A stretch of DNA of 63,209 nucleotides from Rhizophagus sp. LPA8_4_AMF (GCA_021464525.1 JADRCO010000049.1:1-63209); one strand, 5' to 3'. Positions 37,502 to 49,126 are shown, counted from the stretch's first letter. Notes: generated from the sequence alone by a model not told the origin. Numbers and translations are program-made.

Positions 37502-38675
37502 TCAAGGATCCGCTGAGGTGGGGAAGGATCCACGCGTATCCTTACTAATTACGGAAAATAAGGATTCTATGTGGGTCCGGACTCCAAAAACATTACCGAT
37601 GCATCGTGTCTTTATATATGTTTTCAGCCCACTTCCTTTAATTTGCAATTTATCCAATCCTTCTTTTAATAATGCATTTGCACGATGAGATATATAAAGA
37701 AACTTGATGACTTCATTCTCTCTAGAAATCAACTTATCAATAGATGCAATTTTTGTCAAATCAGTTGCAATAAAGAATGTGTGGAAATTTTTCATGAATT
37801 GTTCTTCATGCAACTCGAACATTACTGCCGCCATCTGTTACTATTCCAGCAAATTTTATTCAGTCCAATTTTTTCAATAATATTTTCAATTTCATTAGCT
37901 AAAAATGCTCCTGTTTGTGAAACTTTTGAATAATCTTTAAGTGCAATAAGGTATTCCTGACAATTAGTAGTTGAAACAATAAAATTATAAAGTGAACTTC
38001 CATTTGGTGAAGTCCATCCATCAAGAGCTTAATTGTAAAGTAATTAGTTAAATTTCATCTCTTAAAAATAGATTTAAAATAATAATCTTACCAAGTTACA
38101 CTTTTCTTATTTAGTACTAACTTAGCTTGACTCTTGCAGTTTCTTTCTCCAATAATTGACTAGAAAGTGTCGTACGTCCAGGTGGATTATATGATTGGAT
38201 TAAGTCGTTTAAACAAATCAATCATAAAGGGATTATCAATTGTTTCGAATGGAATTCCTGTTGCTACCCATGCTTTTAAAACAGCCTTGTCAATTTCATT
38301 TTTCTCATATATTGATAAGGGTTCAATTGATTCATTATGATCAGACTGCTTTAAGTTAGAACCTTTTGTATTGTCAGTCCTTTATAATTTCTAATTTTAT
38401 TTGCAAGTGAATTTTGTCAGTAATTTTTAACTTCTTCAGAAACTCCCGAACAACAATTAGCAAGATGTGCCTCCATTTCTCCTGGACGTCCATGCCCCAA
38501 TGCTTTGGACAGTAATTACAAGTCGCACTCCGATAACCATGTGTACAAGGATCGCTAGTTTTATAATAATTCCAAATCTGTTCTCTAGGTCGACCTCCAG
38601 CTTATCGTTACGTTTTCCATTATGTCTTCAGAACGTGGGTGACGTGGTTAAAAATATTTTTGAATCTTCAGCCAT
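37502..38675 (-). pseudogene. hAT-family transposase pseudogene
   Basis: Reading on the minus strand: a start MAEDSKIF, then a BED-type zinc finger (GRPREQIWNYYKTSDPC, TCNYC, AHLANCC after a frameshift), then TTLSSQLLEKE, LDGWTSPNGSSLYNFIVST, EYLIALKDYS, TGAFLANEIE, GIVTDGGSNVRV, and a C-terminal HRANALLKEGL-GSGLKTYIKTR segment. These are consecutive landmarks of the hAT RNase-H-like core. Several frameshifts, stops and a deletion before IATDLTKI make it inactive. Both ends look truncated. Confidence 0.8.
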
Positions 38676-40417
38676 TTAGTAAATTATATAAAATATTATT
38701 GAGACGCATTCACATATAAAAGTTAGTTCATTTAAATATGTTCCATATAAGTGATAATTTGTTTAAACGCATTTCATACATAAAAGCTAATTTTAACTCC
38801 TAATATAGGTTTTAACAAGCTATTACTTAAAACTTTATTAAGACATTTAACAATTATAATAACAAGCTGAAACTAAAATTCAAAATGTTTAAACTACTTC
38901 ATCATTTAGTTTCAGTTAAGTCGGCATCACTAATCTGATCTCATTTATTAATATTGTCTTTGAGGCTGACCTTGCATATTTTTATCTTTGGTCTCAATTA
39001 AATTTTATTTAAGTAGGCCTACTGTAAAACTCAAAAAAAAATAAAATAAAAAAATAAACAATAACAATATATCCAATTAAATTTTTTTTTTATTAAAGTT
39101 TATTATATGGGTGAAATTAATAAATTTATACATGGGTGAAATCACCTAAGTGATTTCACACGTAGTGCAAATAAGCAACAGTCATCTTTAACTTTAAATT
39201 ACTTACTATGAATAATAATTTTTAACATTATTTTTGAAGATGTTTGATTATTAATTGAAATCATTTATTTGAAATTTGAATAAATTATAATCAAACTGAT
39301 TTATTTAGGCCTTTAAAATAATTTTCGATAACTAGAAGGCTAGTATAATAAACCATTCAATATATAACTAATATAAGGATAGAAATTAGAAAGGAATGAT
39401 TTAAAGATTCGATTTATTTTTGAATATTTTTTTACGATATTCAAAAAAAGTTTCAATTGTTTTTTTCTAAAGCTAATTAATTATTCTCTCTTGTTATGAT
39501 ATCATATACTAAATAAATATAAGTACGTAATTGTCACGTAATAAATAGTTAATCTTTCGTTGCAACAACATCACGTTTTAAATGATTGTCATATCAGTAA
39601 AGCAAGTGATATTATATGTGCATCAAAGTTTCAATTATATTTTAAATCTACTAGTTTGATTAATGTTTTCGTATGTCGAACAAAAAGGAATTCATTATAA
39701 GTCGGGCGAAAAATATTAAGAAAGTGAAATCTAGTGAGAAATGACGTTAAAATCACTGAGAAAATTCACGTAAAATTAGAATTTTCAATTGATTTATTTG
39801 ACGTTATTTTACACTCTTCAAGATTCGCTTACTACAGAATAACTTATGGTAAATTTTTGTAAACATGATTCTAAAGTAAATATAATACGCCATCAAAACG
39901 TGCTAAATTTCTCATTAAATTTAAATTATACTGTTAACGCTAATAATGTATTAAGATATAACTTTTCTAAACCGCTTGAAAATGATGAAAGTTGAAACTG
40001 TTACAATATTTTATCGCCTAATATTCACATAACTCTGAAATTAAATTAAATACAAATAGTTTTTTGAAGAAGAGGAAGATACTGTAGTAAACTTTACAAT
40101 TCTTATATAAATTAACTGTTGCTAAATTAGTTATAAGATTAGGCGATAATCTGAAATTAAGTATCACGTATTACATAATGTACAGTAATTGAAAATCATT
40201 TCATTCAAAAATGAATTCCTATAAGTGAGTGTATGCCCATTAAAGAATGTCCTTTATGTGAACTCGTCTCAAAATTTGCAATCAGATTTTGATTTCGTGA
40301 AGTCCCCCGAAAATTTTATTTCAATTCTCTTATAATGGAACAGTTCAGGAACCAGAAGTCGACCGCTCAAACATGAGGGATATATCCGGGGCCTCAAGAG
40401 AAATTAATTCTTGTTAA
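38676..40417. other. Gene-free stretch with segmental duplication copy 2
   Basis: 39200-39800 is the second copy of the diverged duplication described at 35640-36300, starting with the same F-box C-terminal debris (AATAATAATTTT, ATTTTTGAAGATGTTTG). The remainder is AT-rich without supported features. Confidence 0.6.
39200..39800 (+). repeat. Diverged segmental duplication, copy 2 (with F-box debris)
   Basis: Direct-repeat partner of 35640-36300. It includes TGATATCATATACTAAAT near 39500 and TTTCGTTGCAACAAC near 39556. The first 130 bp derive from the 3' end of an F-box/LRR gene. Confidence 0.75.
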
Positions 40418-41656
40418 TTAAGATTTTAATTCTACTAGTAATTGTTCAGCTGCAAGTTTTTCCAGAAAATCCTGATCATGTATCTTAAAAAGAAAGAAAT
40501 TCATTTTTAATATTTATGATTTTTTTTGCATAACAAAAATAAACAATGTTCATACCTCAGCAGGAAATATGCTTTGTATTCCTTTTAGTTCCAAATTTAA
40601 AACATGAGTCTCTAGATTTTTCTTTGTAAAAGAATCTCTAAAATAAATACGACATTGAAAAGGAGATCTGGTTTTAACGTACTTTGAAACTTTTTGCCAG
40701 CTTTTCCCATATAATCTTACAGCTTTTATTAATCTTATAACTTCATTAACATCCCAAAAACCACTTTTATAATAAGGATCAGCTAAGGGACAACATCTCA
40801 CATGTTCTCTTATAGAAATAAATGAACGATGAGGCAACAATTTTTGAATTCTTCTCCAGTCTTTACCATACTTTAAAATAGAATCACTAATTAATTTGTT
40901 TTCTTGCTCAGTCCATTCTATATCTTTAGCAGAATTTAATAAAACAACTTTATAACGTCTTCTAATGGCATCAATAGGTCTATTCATATCATTAGCAATC
41001 TTTGACCAATGATTTCCACCATATTTTATTATTAAATCACATAATAATTTATCTTCTTCTTCAGTAAATTTCCCACGTTTTGTATAATTAATAAGATAAA
41101 ATCTTCCATGTACTTGTAAAGATTTTTTATTTGGTAACAATCTTGAAATTTTTCTCCATTGTTTACCATATTTTTCAAAACCTTTTAATAAAATTTTATC
41201 TTCTTCTGGAGTCCATTCTGATATAATATTTTTATGATTATATTCATTCTTTAATTTTTCTCTATCCCATTTACATTTAATTGAATCTAATGACCTATAA
41301 TTAAAATAATGTTTATGAATATATTTCCATCGATTTCCATGAATTTCTAATGCTAAAAATATAAGATTTGTTTCTTTTTCTTTCCATTCTTTCCAATTAT
41401 AAACTTTTGCCATTTTTGCAGATTCTTCTTCTAATGATTTAATTAATGATTTTACTTCTGTTAAAGATTTAAATTTTTTTGATAATGGGATTGATGAATT
41501 TGTCTTTTTAGTAAAAGTTCGATAGGGTATGAACTGAGTGTTATATTTTCCAAAACACTTTATAAAATAATTATTAAATATACTAAAATCATGTCCTTTT
41601 TCTATTCTTTTGAGAAATGTTTTATGAGCGAAATACAAAACATGTTGAACATACAT
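40418..41656 (-). CDS. Protein with five Myb/SANT repeats
   Basis: Two exons, complement(40418-40483, 40556-41656), encode about 388 residues. An in-frame ATG at 41731 would add 25 residues translated from A/T homopolymers. A TATATAAA-type box lies only about 10 bp before that ATG, which favours the downstream start. Five consecutive Myb-like units are visible: WKEWKEKE, SEWTPEEDKIL-YGKQWRKI, GKFTEEEDKLL-NHWSKIA, IEWTEQENKLI-GKDWRRI and GFWDVNEVIRL-GKSWQKV, spaced about 50 residues. Units 2-4 are the most canonical. Such long Myb arrays occur in SNAPc subunit 4-like and BAS1-like nuclear DNA-binding proteins. The short last exon adds an acidic and leucine-rich helix. Target sequence unknown. 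Confidence 0.85.
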
Positions 41657-41731
41657 ACGGGTATGAAATTCCAAAAAAAAATTTTTTTTTTTAACGTAAA
41701 AAAAAAAATTAGTCATCAAATTGTCGATCAT

Positions 41732-42703
41732 TTACGTATATAAACTGTGAATCACGTGTTGTGATGTCACGTTAAAATATTACGTACTCGTGGACTTTTG
41801 TTAACTGTTAAGCATAAAAAAAAATTTTATTTTTTGTCCTTATTATAAAGTAATAACTTTGTGTGTTCAGCGGAATTTTAATAGATAGTTGTATTGTTAA
41901 AGATTACAAAATAAAAATGTAAGGATAATAGAAGACAAAATTTGGAAAGTTACGTAAAAATAACAATGGTAATAATTTTACACTTTTAATTCTAAAGTAT
42001 ATTTTTAGGAGTCAATTCACTTAAAATATTGGCCAATTAAATTAACGCACAAGCATAAAAATTATTAAAATTCATCCGAGATATTATTAGCTCAATTTTT
42101 GTTAATAACTTGAAATTAATTACTAATCCAGATAAAACTTAAATTTAGCCTCAACAAAAGTAGATATTTAATAAGGAATTTGGATAGCGTACTTGATAAT
42201 TTCGCATAAATTTCTAGAATATTGAATATATGAAAAATAACATTAATTTCACAGTGCAACCTCCTTCTAAGGACAGATAACACTATTATTAATCTATACT
42301 AGAATCATCTTTTCTGTAAAAATTTCGGGAATAATTTTCATGACTTATAGGAATATGGTATACTGTATTCGCCAAAAAAACACTAGATTTTTTAATAATA
42401 ATAATACCATGAAACATACGTACCAAATTTGTAACGAGCCCATTTGCCACGAATTTTTGAATTTTAGCGCTAATTATGGCGCGGACTGCGAAGGAGCGCA
42501 TATAACTTAAATTTGGATACAAATTTAGTACTCGGAGATGTAAACCGTAAAGAATTAAATCGTGAGAATGAGAATCAAAAAATGAATTCGATAACATGCA
42601 GGATAAATTAAAGAAGTTATGTTTTACAAATTATGAAAGTGGGTTATGATAAGTGAACGCCATATTAATTCAGAGGGATCATTTGAAAAGAAAAATAGTA
42701 TAC
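41732..42703. other. Flank of the Myb gene and the region where VPS20 should continue
   Basis: On the minus strand at about 42420-42490 a frame reads VRAIISAKIQKFVANGL, whose V-I-I-V-GL spacing fits the next helix of Vps20 (V-x2-I-x4-I-x3-V-x2-GL). It is out of phase with the preceding exon for any GT-AG splice, and the conserved QGN segment does not follow. I treat it as at best a decayed exon. No other gene seen. Confidence 0.4.
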
Positions 42704-43021
42704 CAATTTTTCAAGATTCAATAATTGTGCATCGGATTTACGAAGTAATTGTTCTTGACATTTCTTCTTCTTTAAAGCTAAAAGAGCACCAAGTTTATTA
42801 TTATTAACTAATGCATCTTTTGCTATTTGAGTTTCTCTATCTGCAACTAATTGAAGCTTTTATTAAACCAATTTGATTACAGTTTAGTACGTATAAAGGA
42901 TCAATTATTCGACACTTAAAAGTTTATTTACCATTTTTTGATATTGCTTTAGCTTATCACGTTGAACTTTCAAATCAAGTATGGTACGATTCTGAGAAGT
43001 TATTCTACTATTATTTCCCAT
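42704..43021 (-). CDS. VPS20: ESCRT-III subunit Vps20/CHMP6, first two exons only
   Basis: Exons 43021-42932 and 42856-42704 (minus) encode 81 residues beginning MGNNSRIT, with Gly2 as the usual myristoylation site. The core QNRTILDLKVQRDKLKQYQ, DRETQIAKDAL and ALLALKKKKCQEQLL reproduces helices 1 and 2 of CHMP6/Vps20, the ESCRT-III subunit that links ESCRT-II to Snf7 on endosomal membranes. The family is about 200-220 residues; helices 3-6 and the MIM region should follow EKL, after a good donor at 42703. I cannot find them in the next kilobase. The gene may be a truncated duplicate, or its 3' half may lie beyond a rearrangement at about 42.6 kb. The encoded part shows no lesion. Confidence 0.75.
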
Positions 43022-44138
43022 CGCTTCGATAAAAAATTGTAAAATAGATTATCGAAAGAGTATGATTTGAAAAAGGAAAAGATTTTTTTGTGCAATCATG
43101 GGGTAAAAGATTTTTTTATTATGACGTCAATATTACGAAAATCATTCGCTCCGGACAATTATGAGGCGTTTGTGGCTTTGTTGTTATTATTATTTTTATT
43201 ATGTAAATAAAAATGTGTTATGTTCTATTTTCTTTTTAGAAGATCAATGTTCTAAAGTTTCGTTATATATAGTTGATTTTACACACTGACAACGATCTGT
43301 TTATTCTATACTTAAACATTAAACCGTTAAATCCAAATATATTATGTAAATTATCGCACTAATTTTATTGTGATTTGTCCAAATTTAATAAGCTGACATT
43401 TTTTTTGTGTGCAAAGGTTAATTAGATTAAGCTTTATAGAGTTTCCGGCGAAGAATCATATTCTTCAGCTGAATTTTGTTATATCATAATCACACAATCC
43501 TGTAATATACTTGATTCTTTAGCTCGAGTAAGCAGTCCATGAAGAACCACGCAAGTAAAACGAGCATCTGTACAACTATTTTTTTTCCTGCTTCGAATCA
43601 TCGAGAATGTTTTAATGGTAATAAAGTTTTTTGCGCTTTTAATTATCTTGTTAAAATTTCGTCAAGATTTTTCATATTTCAAACAGTTTAATGATCATCA
43701 TTTAATTAGAATTTATACAATTCTGCTAGAGATATTAATTAAATAAGTATGTAATTATTAAATCATGTACAGTTTCGAGTAGTAGATTTTGATTTTTGTA
43801 ACCCTTCCTCAATAACAAATATTAGAAAAATTCAATGTGATTTTGAATCTATAATTACATCGCACATCAAACAGAATTAACCCCGTATCGCCTACGGACG
43901 ATTTCCCGAATTTTTGGCCAAAGTTACGCAGGAGTTATGCATGTGTATGTGATCAATCGGCCGGCGTTAAAGTTTTCGGGAAATGACTCTTCGGGAAATC
44001 GTATTGTAACCTTCTTTTATCACAAGTATATCAATTATCAATCGGCAATCGGACATTCTAGCCGAAATATTTTTCCGAGGATGACTAAATCACATGACTA
44101 AATGTTTATCAGATATAAAAACGATTCATTCAAAAAAA
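43022..44138. other. Gap upstream of VPS20 and of the F-box cluster
   Basis: Mostly AT-rich. Contains a perfect 12-bp inverted repeat CGATTTCCCGAA (43899-43910) and TTCGGGAAATCG (43990-44001) around an 80-bp GC-richer segment with a second TTCGGGAAAT copy, perhaps a tiny inverted-repeat element. Confidence 0.45.
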
Positions 44139-44155
44139 TTGTGATACGTAAAACA
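44139..44155 (+). promoter_or_regulatory. Shared F-box promoter motif, copy 1
   Basis: TTGTGATACGTAAAACA, 100 bp before the ATG at 44239. It is identical to the motif before the gene at 47111 and similar to that before 49216. Confidence 0.6.
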
Positions 44156-44238
44156 AAAGTTTAAATAACATTGACATAATAATCAAACAACCGTAATTTG
44201 TTTTTATACCCTTTTTTTATAAAAAAAAAAAAAAAAAA

Positions 44239-45692
44239 ATGCAAATTTAAATAAAGATATTATTTATTTATTATTTAAAGAATTACAATATGATAAAAAA
44301 ACTCTTCAATCATGTCTTTCAATTAATAAGACTTGGTGTGAAATTATTATTCCAATATTATGGAAGGATCCTTGGAAATATTTAGGAAAAGGAAATGATA
44401 AATTATTATTAAACGTAATCTTTTCAAATTTTTCAAAAGAATCAAGAGATTATTTAAATCAACGTTTAAAATCATTTATTATATCATATCAAAAACCTTT
44501 ATTCGATTATATTAGTTTTTGTAGACATTTAAATTTCATTGAAATTAAAAGGATAATTAATAATACTATAAATGAAAAATCTGAAATTTCAAATATTGAA
44601 AAAGAAATTTTAAAACTTTTTATTAATAATAATACAAATATTACACACCTTTATATACCTCATAAATTTAATCATCAAATAAATCTTCTACCTGGAGTCG
44701 AACGTTGCTTTTCAGAACTTAAATTTCTTAGTTGTAACTCTACCGTAAATGATGAAGTTTTAAATGGATTAACAAAAATATGTAAATCAATTAATGAATT
44801 GGATCTTTTTATTGAAGTACATAGTAATAATTATGAAGTTGTTAAATTGATTGAAACTCCTAAAAAATTATTAAAAATTCGTCTTATGTCCGATTATTAT
44901 TCAGAAATTGATGAATCATTTTATAAAGTTCTCGAAAATTCTTTGATCTTACATTCGAATAATGTACATCATTTTAAAATAACTAAACAACCTATCACAG
45001 ATATCCTTTCATCTTTTATAAACTTAAAAAGATTAGAATTGGATGATAATTTTCGTTGCATGAAATGGAAATGTTTAGAAAATTTATCTTTACCTTTCTT
45101 AGAAATTTTAAAAGCTAGACATGTTCCAATCAAAGTTTTAACAAATTTAATTATAAATACGAGTGGATCACTCAATGAAATAAGTATTGATTATGTAAAT
45201 CATGATGGGATTAATAATAAAAAAATTATTCAGGCTATATATAAAAAATGTCCAACCCTAAAATATCTTAAGCTCGTTATTAGATGTTGTAATATTTCAG
45301 AATTAGAAAAATTATTAATTAAATGTCAATATTTAGATGGTTTATATATTCTTATTGATAACACGCTTGATGGTTATGGTTCAGAATTTAGTGATAAGGT
45401 GATTGATTGGAATTCTTTATTCGAAATTTTGGCCAAATCTTCACCAATTAATTTGTGCAAGTTTAAAATTTATTATAAGATTGCACCTAAATTAGAATTC
45501 ATAAAATCATTCCTTGATAAATGGAAAGGTAGACATCCTATGTTATTACAATTTATTGGTAATCAAAATACATGTAAAAATTATTTTGATTTAATAGAAA
45601 AATATAAAGCGAAAGGAATTATTAAAAAATGTGATGATGCATTTGAACATACTTTTGAAGATTTTGAATGGATTCAAAAAAGATTTAATTAA
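44239..45692 (+). CDS. F-box/LRR-like protein, start shifted by one base
   Basis: The frame from 44244 to the stop at 45692 is completely open (about 482 codons) and collinear with the genes at 47111 and 49216: an F-box-like N-terminus (NLNKDIIYLLFKEL, CLSINKTWCEIIIPILW) and then leucine-rich, repeat-like segments (LKFLSCNS, LKRLEL, LKYLKLV). The ATG at 44239-44241, preceded by 19 A residues, is one base out of frame: ATG-CAAAT stands where the paralogues have ATG-TCAAA. There is no other in-frame ATG in the first 550 bp. Either a real 1-nt deletion silences the gene or the base was lost in sequencing next to the homopolymer. F-box proteins select substrates for SCF ubiquitin ligases; the target is unknown. 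Confidence 0.75.
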
Positions 45693-46188
45693 TAGTATAT
45701 CTTATCTACTTTTTTTATAAGTATTATATATACATATTTATTAAGGTTATATGGATAGGAGAAAAAATAAATTCATAATTATTATGTAATAAATAAATAT
45801 TGAAATCTCTGTTATTTATTTAAGTCTCGATTGTTTAATTTCATTTTTTAAAAATTTCTTTAATACAGTATAAAAATTTATTAATCCGTTTCTTATGATG
45901 GCATGATTGTTACTATAATTGGAATGCAGTTATGATCTGTTATGTTGGGTAAGTTTGCATGTAGAATTCAGGTATATGAAATTAGAATTTGTAATCTGGT
46001 TAAAATTTCGGTTCCGTATTATATATTGTCGATTTAAATTTCAACGGTGAGTTTGTATTTGAAATTAAAATTATCCAAAATTGAAATAAGACATACAATA
46101 TTTGATTGACTAAATTATATACATCAGATTTAGAAAATTCAGAGCTCCCGAGTGTATGCCGAACTGTGCTAACTGCTAAACAATAGCC

Positions 46189-46452
46189 CTGTTCAATTCT
46201 AGAGGATCGGATTTATCGCAAATTTGCACCCTTAGATAATTGGTTGCTGATGCGGTCAGCGGTCAGTTAAATAGTTCTACAAAAATTGGTGTTCACCCAG
46301 ATCGATTTATAATGAACAACATGTCTGTGTCTATAACATATTATGAATAATATAACCAATACGATCAATCAAAAAACCGTGCTCAATTGTAACTATGATC
46401 TGATTGGTTATACATTTTTTCGGTCAATCCGATACGGTCAAGAATTGAACAG
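46189..46452. mobile_element. MITE candidate with 12-bp perfect terminal repeats
   Basis: CTGTTCAATTCT (46189-46200) is the exact complement of AGAATTGAACAG (46441-46452). After a 2-nt indel ATCGGA continues the match on both sides. The 264-bp interior is AT-rich with GATC blocks. I could not define a target duplication. Confidence 0.55.
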
Positions 46453-46938
46453 AGTCAATGTTTTGATGATGTGTCCTATTAATTCGTTCGTTCGGTTGAA
46501 GTCCAGTATTCGCTTGGTAATCTGGTATTTTTTTTCAAATATACCAGGCTATACTATTTCGTAGACAACGATAATTTCAATCATAATACTGGCTGAAATA
46601 AAATATATTTGAAATTTAATTTCATTTCGAAATGCTTGATGAAGTTCTTAAATATTCTTTTTTGCCTATTACAATGTACAATATGAAGTTTAATAAAAGA
46701 AATTTTTATTACCAAAAATTATGCGTAAAATATAGTAAAAAGAAAATTTTGTGCAAAAAATGATAGTGTAAATGTAAAATAAAAATAAATGTTAGAAAAA
46801 GTATAAATGTATAAATAAGCAAATTTATGAATTGCGAAGGTTTTATTTATTTTATTGGTTCTCGTCAAAATTATCTTATTGATCGTCAAAATTTATGATC
46901 AATTTCCTGATATACGGAAATATGCGGTAATTTGTGTA

Positions 46939-46962
46939 GTCCTGCAGTCCTGCAGTCCTGCA
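46939..46962 (+). repeat. Three exact copies of GTCCTGCA
   Basis: An 8-bp unit repeated three times, each copy containing a CTGCAG when joined to the next. Located 149 bp before the F-box gene at 47111. Confidence 0.85.
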
Positions 46963-47034
46963 GATTTTACGCCCAATCATAAATTCACATGATTACGATT
47001 ACGTATATTACGCATTATGCCAATCATGTTGTAG

Positions 47035-47051
47035 TTGTGATACGTAAAACA
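47035..47051 (+). promoter_or_regulatory. Shared F-box promoter motif, copy 2
   Basis: TTGTGATACGTAAAACA, 76 bp before the ATG at 47111 and identical to the copy at 44139. ATGCCAATCATG just upstream (about 47017) includes a CCAAT box. Confidence 0.65.
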
Positions 47052-47110
47052 TTGATAAAAGCGTCAATTAAACAACGTTTTTGTGTTCCTTTAAAAAAAA
47101 AAATAAAAAA

Positions 47111-48517
47111 ATGTCAAAACTAAACGGAGATGTTCTTTATTTGATATTAAATGAATTACGAGATGATAAGAGATCTCTTCATTCATGTCTTTCAGTTAAT
47201 AAATTTTGGTGTGAAATAATTGTACCAATTTTATGGAAGAATCCTTGGAAACATTTAAAGAATGGAGAAAGAAAAAGCATGAAATTATTATTGGATGTAA
47301 TCATTTTACATTTATCAAAAAATTCAAGAGATAATTTAACTCAACATTATAAGATAAATTCTTATAATAGACCATTATTTGATTATATTAGTTTTTGTAG
47401 ACATTTAAATTTCACTTTGATCAAGAATATGATTAATAATTTTATAAATGAAAAAACTAAAATTCCAATTATTGAAAATGAAATACTCGATCTTTTTATT
47501 AATAATAGTACAAATCTTACACATCTTTATATACCTCGTAAATTTGATTATCAAGAAAGTCTTATTCCTGGAATCGAAAGTTGCTTTTCAGAACTTAAAT
47601 TCCTTAGTTGTAGCACTAATATAAATGATGATGTTATAATTGGATTAACAGAATTATGCGAATCGGTTAATGAATTGGAACTCTTTGTTGGAATGCATAA
47701 TAATAATTATGGAATTATTAAATTAATTGAAACCTCTAAAAAGTTATTTGGTGTCCGTTTTATCTATTCAGAAATTGATGAATCATTTTGTAAAGCTCTT
47801 GAAAGTTCATTGATTTTACATTCGAATAGTATACAATATTTTAAAATGACCAAACAACCCACCACAGAATTTCTTTCATCTTTTGTAAATTTAAGAAGAT
47901 TAGAATTGGATGATAGTCGTTATAGGTCATGGAATTGTTTAGGAAATGTATCTTTACCTTCCTTACAAAGTTTAAAAACTAGTAGAGTCCCGATCAATGT
48001 TTTAATAAAGTTAATAGAAAATACCAATGGTTATCTTACTGAGGTAAAAATTGATAAAGTACGACATGACGCGAATAACAACAAGAAAATTATCCAAGCT
48101 ATTTATCAAAACTGTCCAATGCTTAAATATCTCAAATTATTGTTCATAAACAGTAACCTTTTAGAATTAAAAAAGTTGTTAAAATATTGTCAATATTTAA
48201 AAGGATTATATATTACCTTTGAAGATTCTTGGGTTAATTATTTTACGATTGATTGGAATCATTTATTCAAAATTTTGACTGAATCATCACCAATTGATTT
48301 GTTTAAATTTAAATTTTATTGTTTTTGTATACCTAAATTAGAATCTTTAAGATTATTTTTTGATAATTGGAAAGGTAAACATCCAATGTTATTACAAACA
48401 ACACCATTAACTATTAGTTGTTATGATTTAATAGAAAAATATAAAGTGGAAGGAGTGATTAAAAAATTTGGTTGTAGTTTACATGATCTTAAAGATGATG
48501 ATTTTGAATGGAATTAA
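47111..48517 (+). CDS. F-box/LRR-like protein 2
   Basis: Intronless, 468 residues. The start is taken at 47111 (MSKLNGDVLYLILNEL) because the paralogues begin there; an in-frame ATG at 47081 would add ten residues, mostly Lys and Asn. Residues 3-50 form the F-box-like motif (CLSVNKFWCEIIVPILWKNPW). The rest consists of repeated leucine-rich segments with the family landmarks YNRPLFDYISFCRHLNF, THLYIPRKFDY, CFSELKFLSC, LRRLELDD and MLKYLKLLF. It probably acts as a substrate receptor of an SCF ubiquitin ligase, binding Skp1 through the N-terminus. It is the middle of three direct copies, 1.4 kb from the first and 0.7 kb from the third. No lesion is visible. Confidence 0.9.
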   Translation: MSKLNGDVLYLILNELRDDKRSLHSCLSVNKFWCEIIVPILWKNPWKHLKNGERKSMKLLLDVIILHLSKNSRDNLTQHYKINSYNRPLFDYISFCRHLNFTLIKNMINNFINEKTKIPIIENEILDLFINNSTNLTHLYIPRKFDYQESLIPGIESCFSELKFLSCSTNINDDVIIGLTELCESVNELELFVGMHNNNYGIIKLIETSKKLFGVRFIYSEIDESFCKALESSLILHSNSIQYFKMTKQPTTEFLSSFVNLRRLELDDSRYRSWNCLGNVSLPSLQSLKTSRVPINVLIKLIENTNGYLTEVKIDKVRHDANNNKKIIQAIYQNCPMLKYLKLLFINSNLLELKKLLKYCQYLKGLYITFEDSWVNYFTIDWNHLFKILTESSPIDLFKFKFYCFCIPKLESLRLFFDNWKGKHPMLLQTTPLTISCYDLIEKYKVEGVIKKFGCSLHDLKDDDFEWN

Positions 48518-49126
48518 TAGATTTTATATATATTTCTCTCTCTCTTTTTTTTAGTATATTTTTCAAATGTTGTTTTATAAATTTCTTTGTTACTAAAGAT
48601 GGAACATTATGAAGTAAATATATTTTGATATTTTAACATATAAATTGTATTATGTTTGTTTGTTGTATAAAATAACAGTATTTGGAAATGACCTGATCAT
48701 TTGACCATTTATAATTATTTTTGTCGTTTAATCATTTCAGACATTTGATTTTGATTGGTTGAAATCTTATCACATGATTTTAATAAATAAAGTATAAATG
48801 TAGGCCAGAATTATAATAGTAGACTTACTCCTGAGTTTGTAATGCCCCAGTGGCTGTCGTTATTTTAAAAATAAAAATAAAAATAAAATAGTGCTGACCA
48901 ACATTAAACTCGGAAAAGATTACGTCATCATCTGCAATTTCAGGTCATTTGGCGAACAGTGTAAAATAAGGCTAATCAAAAAAGTTTATTTTATTAATAG
49001 CAATTTCCGGAAATGTTTTTGATCGACTCAAATACACGTGATCTTTAGTAATGCTGGTCATAATTTTGCCTAACTCTGTTTGAGTTACAATAAATCACAT
49101 GACGTCAATTGCATATTACGCCTATA
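48518..49126. other. Gap between F-box genes 2 and 3
   Basis: Begins with a short CT microsatellite (about 48535-48545), followed by AT-rich DNA. No gene. Must hold the distal promoter of the third F-box gene. Confidence 0.5.

Larger units (their letters stand above)
45693..47034. other. Gap between F-box genes 1 and 2
   Basis: Contains the inverted-repeat element at 46189-46452 and a small tandem repeat at 46939-46962. The open frame 46343-46564 lies across the element and looks fortuitous. Confidence 0.5.

Noticed and set aside
42289-42597. 102-codon minus-strand frame as an independent gene
   Set aside because: No start context; the only interesting part (VRAIISAKIQKFVANGL) is better considered as possible VPS20 debris.
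46343-46564. 73-codon frame
   Set aside because: Runs across an inverted-repeat element; fortuitous.
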